Notes under the pieces: generated by a model | Seen by the model: only the letters and a program-made list of their open reading frames with translations | Databases searched by the model: none | What the model was told of the DNA's origin: nothing | Shown: positions 1 through 6,018 of the stretch, piece after piece | Layout: every line of letters starts with the position of its first letter | Position numbering within the stretch: the stretch's first letter is position 1 | Position numbers and translations under genes: made by a program | NCBI GenBank assembly: GCA_005884305.1 | Contig: VAYL01000096.1 | Span: forward strand, 492-8,087 | Direction: 5' to 3' | DNA from: Actinomycetota bacterium | GTDB lineage: Bacteria; Actinomycetota; Thermoleophilia; Solirubrobacterales; 70-9 | Length of the DNA stretch: 7,596 bases

Positions 1-1139
1 TCTCGAAGATCATCGGGTTCCTGCTCGCGGCGTCGTGGATCGCCCACGTGGCAACGAAGCGGGAGGCGAGGCGTGAGTTCACCGCAGACCACCCCGGGCT
101 GACTTATGTCCTGGTTCTCTTCGTGGTTTGGGTCGCATTGAGCCTGGTCTGGACGACGGATTCCGGGAGCACCCTCTACGCGCTGTCGCGCCTGAGCCTG
201 AACGCGGTTCTCTTCCTGATCGTCTACAGCGCGGTCAGAACCCCCCAGCAGGCGATCTGGGTGATCGCCGCGTTTATCGCCGGCGCCTGCCTCGACGCCG
301 TGTACGGCCTGCTGTTCGTGTCTTCGCAGCCAGGCCACCTCGAGCGTCTCACCAGCTCCATCGACAACCCGAACGAGCTCGCGTCCATCCTCGTCGCGGC
401 GCTCGCGCTGAGCCTGGGGCTGGCCGGCGCTCTCAGGGGCAATCCCCTCGGGCGGCTCGCGGCGCTCGGCGGCACGGCCCTGTGCGCAGCCGGAATCTTC
501 CTGACGGGCTCCAGGGGCGGTCTCGTGGGCTTGGGGGTCGCGCTCGCCGCGTTCCTCGTGATCGGCACTCGCTGGCGGGGGCGCATCATGGTGATCGCGG
601 TGATCCTCGCGGTCGCCGGGCTCGGCTATTTCGAGTACATCGCCTCGCCCGATGTGAGGTCTCACGTCTCCACGGTCGGGAGCGGCACCGGCCGCCTGGA
701 CCTATGGACCGTCGGCTGGCGGATGGTCGAGGCGAATCCGCTGGTGGGCGTGGGTGCCGGCAACTTCCCCGTCGACTCGGTCCATTACCTGTTGCAGCCG
801 GGCGCGATCGAACGAGGCGATTTCTTCGTCGGAACCCCGAAAGTCACGCACAACAGCTACCTCGAGCTGTGGGCAGAGCTCGGGATCGTCGGGTTGACGC
901 TGTTTCTGATCATCCTGGCATTCTGCGTGCGCTGCGCGTTGCGGGCCGCGCGAGCATTCGCCGACGGCGATTTCCAGATGGAGTTCCTCTCCCGCGCCCT
1001 GTTCGTCGCGTTGGTCGGGATGCTGGCGACCGACTTCTTCGGCTCGAGGGAATACGCCAAGGAGCTCTGGCTGCTACTCGCACTCGCGCCGGCGCTGCTC
1101 GGAATGGCCCGGTCCAATCGCCGATTGACCGGCGCATGA
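1..1139 (+). CDS. O-antigen ligase / Wzy-type polymerase-like membrane protein (5' partial)
   Basis: Integral membrane protein of the O-antigen ligase/polymerase superfamily (Wzy_C/WaaL-like), which transfers or polymerises lipid-linked oligosaccharides on the outer face of the cytoplasmic membrane. The frame is open from base 3 and reads hydrophobic residues before the GTG at 48, so the true start lies left of the window and 48 is probably internal. Hydrophobic helices run through most of the protein. Family landmarks are DNPNELA (near 366-386), LTGSRGG (501-521), GTGRLDLW (near 684-707), NPLVGVGAGNF (near 735-767) and THNSYLELWAELGIVG (846-893). These carry the Arg and His that the family needs for catalysis, and the stretch between the Gly-rich motif and the His motif looks like the large extracytoplasmic loop. 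The stop overlaps the next start by ATGA. Ligase and polymerase cannot be told apart from sequence alone. Confidence 0.9.
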   Translation, partial: SKIIGFLLAASWIAHVATKREARREFTADHPGLTYVLVLFVVWVALSLVWTTDSGSTLYALSRLSLNAVLFLIVYSAVRTPQQAIWVIAAFIAGACLDAVYGLLFVSSQPGHLERLTSSIDNPNELASILVAALALSLGLAGALRGNPLGRLAALGGTALCAAGIFLTGSRGGLVGLGVALAAFLVIGTRWRGRIMVIAVILAVAGLGYFEYIASPDVRSHVSTVGSGTGRLDLWTVGWRMVEANPLVGVGAGNFPVDSVHYLLQPGAIERGDFFVGTPKVTHNSYLELWAELGIVGLTLFLIILAFCVRCALRAARAFADGDFQMEFLSRALFVALVGMLATDFFGSREYAKELWLLLALAPALLGMARSNRRLTGA

Positions 1140-1927
1140 GCGATGCGATCGTCCTCTGTTACCACGCAATCAGCGAGCGCTGGCCCGCAGCGCTCGCGAC
1201 CACCCCGCGCCAGCTTCGCCAACAAGTCTGGCACCTTCTGCGGGCCAACTACCGGGGAGCGACCTTCAGCGACATCGCGTTTGGCGCGCCCGCTGCTCGT
1301 GCCGTCGCCATCACCTTCGACGACGCATACCGCTCCGTCATCGATCTGGCGCTGCCGATTCTCGCCGAGGCCGGGTTTCCGGCGACGGTGTTTGCGCCGA
1401 GCGCTTTCATCGGTCGAACCGAGCCGGTTGCGTGGCCGGGCATCGACCAATGGCGGGAGACGGAATACGCGGACGAGCTCACGCCGATGTCGTGGGACGA
1501 TCTCGCCGCGCTGACGCGGGTTGGCTGGGAAATCGGGTCACACACCCGTTCCCACCGCAACCTGACCGAGCTGAACGCCCAGCAGCTGGACGAGGAGTTG
1601 AGCGGGTCGCGAGCCGACATCGAGGAGCGGCTCGCCCGGCCATGCACCTCGCTTGCCTATCCCTACGGATATCGTGACACCCGGGTGATACAGGCAGCGA
1701 GGCGCGCCGGTTACACGGCGGCCGCCCGCACGACACGCGGGAGAATCCTGCCACCGAGCTCGGCGCTCGATTGGCCGCGAATCATGATCACGAGGCGCGA
1801 CGATAAGCGGCGCTTTCACATCAAGACCTCCCCGGCTTTCCGCCGCGTGCGCGCCAGCGCGGCCTGGGCCGTCATCGATCGCCGCCGGCGTCGTCGGCGC
1901 GCAGCGCACCCGACCGTGGAGTCGTAG
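1136..1927 (+). CDS. polysaccharide deacetylase, NodB/CE4 family
   Basis: 263-residue carbohydrate esterase 4 enzyme, expected to remove N- or O-acetyl groups from a glycan using a divalent metal. Visible CE4 motifs: TFDD at residues 60-63 (catalytic base and metal Asp), HTRSH at 136-140 (the two metal His), and AYPYG at 174-178 (substrate-groove motif 3). An early CYHAI (8-12) is also typical. There is no signal peptide or membrane helix, so it probably acts in the cytoplasm on precursors unless it is exported another way. ATG 1136 is chosen because the homologous region begins at once and it overlaps the upstream stop in ATGA, implying translational coupling; there is no Shine-Dalgarno. The frame is open much further upstream (to 128), but that stretch is an out-of-frame shadow of the ligase. 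The C-terminus is odd: seven consecutive Arg (249-255). Confidence 0.92.
   Translation: MSDAIVLCYHAISERWPAALATTPRQLRQQVWHLLRANYRGATFSDIAFGAPAARAVAITFDDAYRSVIDLALPILAEAGFPATVFAPSAFIGRTEPVAWPGIDQWRETEYADELTPMSWDDLAALTRVGWEIGSHTRSHRNLTELNAQQLDEELSGSRADIEERLARPCTSLAYPYGYRDTRVIQAARRAGYTAAARTTRGRILPPSSALDWPRIMITRRDDKRRFHIKTSPAFRRVRASAAWAVIDRRRRRRRAAHPTVES
1918..1921 (+). promoter_or_regulatory. ribosome binding site for the 1927 sulfotransferase
   Basis: GGAG lies inside the last codons of the deacetylase, five bases before the GTG at 1927. It fixes that GTG as the start even though the two genes overlap by one base (TAGTG). Confidence 0.6.
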
Positions 1928-2850
1928 TGGCAGACCGAGCGCCTCTCTCCGGAAGCAAGGTCATCACGATCGTCGGAACCGGGAGGTGCGGCTCGACGCT
2001 GCTGCATCGCCTTCTGGCTCGCCACGACGACGTCGGCTGGCTGTCCACCTTCAACGAGGTCTTCCCGTCGCAGCCGTGGCTGTCCGTGTTCTCGGGCCTC
2101 TACCGCTCGCCGCTCCCAAGCCGGGTCCGGCACGCCAAGGCGTTTCCGAAGCCGTTCGAGGCCTACCGCTTCTGGGAGCACTACCTTCCCGGGTTCTCGC
2201 GTCGCGACCGCCCGCTGACGGCCGACGACGTGCCGGAGGAGGGGGTCCAGCCGGTACGGAGTGCCACCGCGCGAATCCTCAGATTCCAGCGCAAGCGCCG
2301 CTTCCTGATCAAGGTGACCGGCTGGGCGCGGATCGCCTACCTCGACCGCGTCTTTCCGAACGGGCTCTTCGTCTCTCTCCGCCGGGATCCCCGGGCGGTC
2401 GTCAGCTCTTGGTCCAAGGCCGGATGGCTCGACGTTGCGAGCCCCCCGGACAGCGAAGAGTGGCAGTGGGGAGCCGTACCGCCGGGTTACTACGCGGCTT
2501 GGCGGGACCTCGGCGGGGGCCCGCTGCTGTCCGTCGCGCTCAAGATGCGCCTGGACCTGGACGACATCGCCCGGAACGTGGAACTGGTCACGGGCCGCTC
2601 CTACGAGCTTTGGTATGAGGACCTCGTCGAGAGTCCGGAGGAATCCCTGCGCGGGATCTGCGAGTTCGCCGGCCTGGACTGGCCGCCCCACTTCGACCGG
2701 ATCGTCGCCGGCATGCGGTTCCACGACTTCACCGGAAAGTGGCGTCGACATCTGAGCGAGGAGGAGGGGGACCTCGTCCTCGAGTTCCTCAGGCGTACCG
2801 ACGAACTCCCGGAATCGCCACGTTCGCTCGTCACGGCGGTCACCCCCTGA
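1927..2850 (+). CDS. PAPS-dependent sulfotransferase (Sulfotransfer_3-like)
   Basis: 307-residue cytosolic-type sulfotransferase, predicted to move sulfate from PAPS to a hydroxyl or amine on a glycan or other acceptor. The 5'-phosphosulfate loop is GTGRCGSTLLHRLL at residues 17-30, right after the first beta strand (VITIV). The 3'-phosphate-binding motif is RRDPRAVVSSW at 152-162, with Arg and Ser in the expected places. YEDLVESPEESLRGICEFAGL-like sequence (230-250) and KWRRHLS (271-277) match the usual C-terminal part of bacterial members. Length is normal for the family and no signal peptide is seen. The GTG start overlaps the deacetylase stop by one base and has a GGAG site, so both proteins should be made together. 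Acceptor specificity cannot be read from the sequence; pairing with a deacetylase makes an amine exposed by deacetylation one possibility. Confidence 0.9.
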   Translation: MADRAPLSGSKVITIVGTGRCGSTLLHRLLARHDDVGWLSTFNEVFPSQPWLSVFSGLYRSPLPSRVRHAKAFPKPFEAYRFWEHYLPGFSRRDRPLTADDVPEEGVQPVRSATARILRFQRKRRFLIKVTGWARIAYLDRVFPNGLFVSLRRDPRAVVSSWSKAGWLDVASPPDSEEWQWGAVPPGYYAAWRDLGGGPLLSVALKMRLDLDDIARNVELVTGRSYELWYEDLVESPEESLRGICEFAGLDWPPHFDRIVAGMRFHDFTGKWRRHLSEEEGDLVLEFLRRTDELPESPRSLVTAVTP

Positions 2851-2868
2851 GGCAAGGACCGCAGTCGC
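2851..2868. other. convergent intergenic junction
   Basis: Eighteen bases separate the + strand sulfotransferase stop from the - strand glycosyltransferase stop. I see no strong GC hairpin followed by a T-run on either strand, so transcripts from the two sides probably overlap or end by another mechanism. Confidence 0.6.
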
Positions 2869-4035
2869 TCAAGCCAGCGCCTCGCTGAGCACCTTCGCCC
2901 AGCGGGTGGCAACGGCGTTGGGCGAGTGCATCCGGTGAACGTAGGCGCGGCCGCGCTCGCCGAGCTCGCGCCGCAACGTGCCGTCGCTCCAAAGCTGCCT
3001 CGCGGAGCTGACGAAACCCTCCCACAACCCTGACGCACAGATTCCGATGCCCTCTTCGGCCATGCGGCCATCGGGGTCGAAGTGAAGGGAGAGAATCGGC
3101 ACCCCGCGCGCCCACGCCTCCAGGAAGAGGTTCGGCATTCCCTCGGCTCCCGACGTCACCACGACGGCGGTGCAGCGGGAGATGAGCTGGAGCACGCGCT
3201 CACGGTCCTGCCTGGGCTCGAGCTCGAGATTCGGGATCTCCGCCGCCGAACTAATCACCTGAGCGGCCAGCGACTCCGGAGTCTCGCCTGTCTCCCCCAC
3301 GATCATGCGAAACCGGGCCTCGGGCACGGACCTCGCGAGCTCCAGATATCGAAGCGGCAGCTTGTAGTCGACCAGACGCCCCGCCCACAGGAAGCCCTCG
3401 TTGTCGGCAGCCGCGTCACATGGGTCCGCCGGCTCCGCGAAGCTCGGAATCGGCGTGACCCTCGCAGGGTCCAGCACCCGTCGAGCCAAGGCGAGCTGCC
3501 GGTGCGTCTGCACCACGACGCGTCGCGACCGCCGGAGCGCGAACCGGTAGAGGGCCTCGACCAGCCACGATCGGTCGCTCCGATCGAAGATGAAGTCGAG
3601 GTCGTTGGACGCCGCGAACACCAGGCGGCGCCGGCGCAGGAGGCAGAACATCGCCCCGGTCACGAAGCCGGTGCTTCCGCCGCTGAGCCCGGTCCGAAAC
3701 AGGTACAGCCGCGCGTCGGCCGCGACCAGTGCCCGCCAGACGTGGAGGCAGTCCACCAGCTTGCCGAGACCGCGCCCCAGGCGCGTGCTGCCGCGGCTCG
3801 CGGCGCGGCGCGGGCGCTCTACCACCACCGGTCCTTCCCGCGGCGCAGGTGCCGGACTCTCCAGGGCATAGACGATGTGGGCGACCCTCATGCCCCTGCG
3901 CGACATGTGCCTCGCCAGCAGCGTCGCCTGGAGCTCAGCGCCACCGGAGCCACTCCGTCCTGCGCTCGAGGCCGGATCCTCGTAGAACGTGTGGGCGAAC
4001 GGGGAGTAGATCGCGATGTCGTTGCGCGGGCGCAC
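2869..4035 (-). CDS. glycosyltransferase, GT4 family (GT-B fold)
   Basis: 388-residue retaining glycosyltransferase, predicted to add a sugar from a nucleotide-sugar donor during repeat-unit assembly at the inner face of the membrane. The N-terminal Rossmann half opens with DIAIYSPF (6-13) and the acceptor-side motif GGAELQATLLARHMSRRGMRV (31-51). The donor half starts around FLWAGRLVDYKLP (215-227), the standard inter-domain GR..K segment. The E-x7-E motif is E298 and E306 in EGMPNLFLEAWARGVP (298-313). A closing helix resembles the Y...R..W..V pattern near 365-382. No transmembrane helix is evident. GTG 4035 is the only sensible start: it immediately precedes the first strand and lies three bases after the upstream gene's stop, which argues for one transcript. 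The donor sugar cannot be assigned. Confidence 0.9.
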   Translation of the reverse strand: MRPRNDIAIYSPFAHTFYEDPASSAGRSGSGGAELQATLLARHMSRRGMRVAHIVYALESPAPAPREGPVVVERPRRAASRGSTRLGRGLGKLVDCLHVWRALVAADARLYLFRTGLSGGSTGFVTGAMFCLLRRRRLVFAASNDLDFIFDRSDRSWLVEALYRFALRRSRRVVVQTHRQLALARRVLDPARVTPIPSFAEPADPCDAAADNEGFLWAGRLVDYKLPLRYLELARSVPEARFRMIVGETGETPESLAAQVISSAAEIPNLELEPRQDRERVLQLISRCTAVVVTSGAEGMPNLFLEAWARGVPILSLHFDPDGRMAEEGIGICASGLWEGFVSSARQLWSDGTLRRELGERGRAYVHRMHSPNAVATRWAKVLSEALA

Positions 4036-4038
4036 GCG

Positions 4039-5013
4039 CTACACCCAGAGGCTCTCCGGCAGCTGCTCAAGCTGAAAGAGGACGTACCCCGGGGCATCCG
4101 GCAGCGTCATCTCGAAGCTTCGCAACCGCTCCCCGCGTGCGACGTCGAAGACATCCACCCGAGTCGGAACCGGCCTCTGGCCGTGCTTGAGCCAGAAGCC
4201 GTACTCGCGCCAGCGCGAGCCGCGGATGAAGGAGAAGCCGACGAAGAAGCGGGTCGGATGCAAGGGGTCTCCGCAAACCCCGCGGCACCAGCCGAGGATA
4301 CGCGCGCCCGGCACCATCGCGCTGAGATCGTAGCTCGCGATCAGCCGCAACGAGTCTGGATCTACGAACGCGAGATGTCCGTTCGTGGTCGTGAAGACGA
4401 GGCGACCGCCGCTGTGCCGGCCGTCGTGCGGCATCCCCATTTTGAAGCTGAGCGGCCGTCGATCGGTAGTGAGGCACACCGCGCGTGCCGTGCGGAGCTG
4501 GGTGACCCACAGCTCGCCCTTGCGAGTCCACAGGTGGTTGCCGTGGACGAGATGAGGTTTCGTGTCGGGGAGCCGGCGGTAGTCGAACTGCCGGTCGATC
4601 TCCCTCGCCTCGGCGAAGTCCGCGAGCAGGTCCCATCGACCGAGCAGCTTTCCCTCGAGCGACACGTGATCAACTGTCTCCAGCCCCGTGTTCGCGATCG
4701 CGAGCCCTTGATCCCACGGAATGCAATGGTGCAGATCGTTGAACCCCGGCAGGCTCATCCGGCCGGACGGCTCCACCGGTGGCCACTCCTCGAAGTAGAC
4801 GACCTCAGTGTGGGAGCACACGTAGAGGCCGCCATGGTGGAAGCTGAAGCCGGTGAACTGCATCTTCTGAGTGGGCGCTCGAAGCTCGGCGGGAGTTCGG
4901 TAGTCGCACCGGTGCAGAACCTCGCCGGATTCGCCGTCGACGATGCAGAGCACGGCCGTCACGCCGCGGAGGTCCTCGCGGCCCGCTATCGCTCCCGACA
5001 CCAGCAGCTGCAT
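4039..5013 (-). CDS. uncharacterised protein, probable beta-propeller with conserved-looking His motifs
   Basis: 324 residues that I do not recognise as a named enzyme. The sequence alternates short strands and turns with phrases such as GGLYVCSHTEVVYFE (61-75), GNHLWTRKGELWVTQL (158-173), GGRLVFTTTNGHLAFVD (202-218) and TRVDVFDVARGERLRSF (284-300). That is the spacing of beta-propeller blades (YncE/quinoprotein-like, or DUF4915/TIGR03032-like). His residues cluster at putative blade edges: LHHC (94-97), PHLVHGNHLW (153-162) and PHDGRH (195-200), suggesting a metal or catalytic centre facing one side. There is no signal peptide and no membrane helix. The ATG at 5013 has only a weak Shine-Dalgarno and follows the sulfotransferase stop by 16 bases. 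Its place between a sulfotransferase and a glycosyltransferase suggests a role in making or modifying the glycan; the function is unknown. Confidence 0.82.
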   Translation of the reverse strand: MQLLVSGAIAGREDLRGVTAVLCIVDGESGEVLHRCDYRTPAELRAPTQKMQFTGFSFHHGGLYVCSHTEVVYFEEWPPVEPSGRMSLPGFNDLHHCIPWDQGLAIANTGLETVDHVSLEGKLLGRWDLLADFAEAREIDRQFDYRRLPDTKPHLVHGNHLWTRKGELWVTQLRTARAVCLTTDRRPLSFKMGMPHDGRHSGGRLVFTTTNGHLAFVDPDSLRLIASYDLSAMVPGARILGWCRGVCGDPLHPTRFFVGFSFIRGSRWREYGFWLKHGQRPVPTRVDVFDVARGERLRSFEMTLPDAPGYVLFQLEQLPESLWV

Positions 5014-5029
5014 CAGGCGCGACTGAGCT

Positions 5030-5872
5030 CTATGCCCTCATCGCGACACGACGGCCAGAGGTCGAGGTCTCCGGAACCAGCGAGCGCAAGTCGTTCACGT
5101 CCTCGAGAATCGCGTTCCGCGCAGCGTTCGCCACCAGCTGAGGCATCTCACCCGAGGGATAGGACTTCCCCACGCGCTCCTCGATGAACGCTGGAAGATG
5201 GTCCGGATCAGGCAGACCGAGAAATTCGTAGGTGCGGCGAAGCGCCGCCGCCGGAGCCTCGACGCAGCGCTCGTACTGAAGCACCAGCACCTGCCCGCGG
5301 TCGAACGACTCGAAGATCCTCGCCAGCTGGCGGCAGTAGAGGCTTCGGCTGAGCGCGTCGTTGGCGTCCATCGCCTCGATGTAGGAGCGCCGGCGCCGCC
5401 GGACGGCCGGCTTCACTGATGCGAGCTCGTGTCGCAACCCGGACAGGTAGCGTGCGAACGGGTCTCTCAGCAGGACGAGGATCTTTGCGTCGGGCGCCGC
5501 TCGCCGCAGCAGCGGCGGGGTCCAGAAGTCGTGCATGTATCGCGGCGTCCATTCCCCGGTGATCAAACCCGGGGGCCGGGGAAACCGGCGGTGGTACGCG
5601 CGCACATCGTCGGGCGTGAATGGCGTCTGGTAGTGGCGGTCGAAGAAATGCCACTCCTTCACCGGCGCGCGCTGCACCTCAGGGTGGTCGCAGATGACGC
5701 CGTACCACCATTTCGTACCGGCTCGCTGAGCGCCCACGCCGACGAAGTCGGGCGGACCGATCAGCCACCCGGAGGGCCGCCGTGGGTACCCACGCCATCC
5801 GCTAGTTCGCCATCGCCGTACCAGGGGCCTCGCCGCAGGCGCGACCGTGCGCCGCACGCGGCCGCGGATCAC
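5030..5872 (-). CDS. sulfotransferase, heparan-sulfate sulfotransferase-like (Sulfotransfer_1)
   Basis: About 280 residues, predicted to use PAPS to sulfate a carbohydrate. The 5'-phosphosulfate loop is GVGAQRAGTKWWY (45-57) with Lys54 as the expected PAPS-contacting Lys. It is followed by KEWHFFDRHY (72-81), the K/E-x-x-FF signature shared with the 3-O-sulfotransferase and N-sulfotransferase group of heparan sulfate enzymes. GEWTP (106-110) matches the GEKTP-type motif, and LLRDPFARYLSGLRH (134-148) is the 3'-phosphate site with Arg136 and Ser144. YEFLGLP (215-221) is the usual late motif. The start is uncertain: the frame is open to 6556, but residues upstream of 5872 are a shadow of the flippase; GTG 5872 or GTG 5857 are the usable starts, neither with a good ribosome site. 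The N-terminal 38 residues are Arg-rich, and a second Arg run lies at 158-162. Confidence 0.88.
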   Translation of the reverse strand: MIRGRVRRTVAPAARPLVRRWRTSGWRGYPRRPSGWLIGPPDFVGVGAQRAGTKWWYGVICDHPEVQRAPVKEWHFFDRHYQTPFTPDDVRAYHRRFPRPPGLITGEWTPRYMHDFWTPPLLRRAAPDAKILVLLRDPFARYLSGLRHELASVKPAVRRRRRSYIEAMDANDALSRSLYCRQLARIFESFDRGQVLVLQYERCVEAPAAALRRTYEFLGLPDPDHLPAFIEERVGKSYPSGEMPQLVANAARNAILEDVNDLRSLVPETSTSGRRVAMRA

Positions 5873-6018
5873 GTCGGGCCGGCGCTTCGCCGAGGCGACG
5901 TCCCCGCCGCGGGCCGTGGCGCATCGCGGCCGGTGTTCGCGGTGCCTGGGGTGGAGCGCTTTGATTTCAGGGTCACGATGTGCGTGAGCGTAGTGCAGGG
6001 AAGGTCGCCACGGTGTGG
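5873..6018. other. 146-base gap between flippase and sulfotransferase
   Basis: This is the longest non-coding stretch in an otherwise tightly packed strand. On the - strand it begins with a five-pair hairpin (6007-6019) overlapping the flippase stop, without a T-run. The stretch around 5961-5980 is the least GC-rich part and could hold a promoter for the sulfotransferase, but I cannot point to convincing -35 and -10 boxes. It could also be coding if the sulfotransferase uses an unrecognised upstream start. Confidence 0.4.

Noticed and set aside
48..50. GTG 48 as the true start of the ligase
   Set aside because: The frame continues open to the window edge with a hydrophobic segment that fits the first membrane helix, so the start is more likely outside the window.
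128..1135. N-terminal extension of the deacetylase frame back to 128
   Set aside because: This part overlaps the ligase in another frame and reads as Arg/Pro-rich noise. CE4 homology begins right at ATG 1136.
3082..5187. A very long open frame on the + strand (701 codons) opposite the glycosyltransferase and the propeller-like gene
   Set aside because: It runs antisense across two intact genes and into a third. Its translation is Arg/His/Pro/Glu-rich with no domain, as expected for a stop-free shadow frame in high-GC DNA.
5814..5924. Small - strand ORF of about 36 codons starting at ATG 5924
   Set aside because: Extremely Arg/Gly/Pro/Ala-rich and overlapping the sulfotransferase start, with no family resemblance; consistent with chance in GC-rich DNA.
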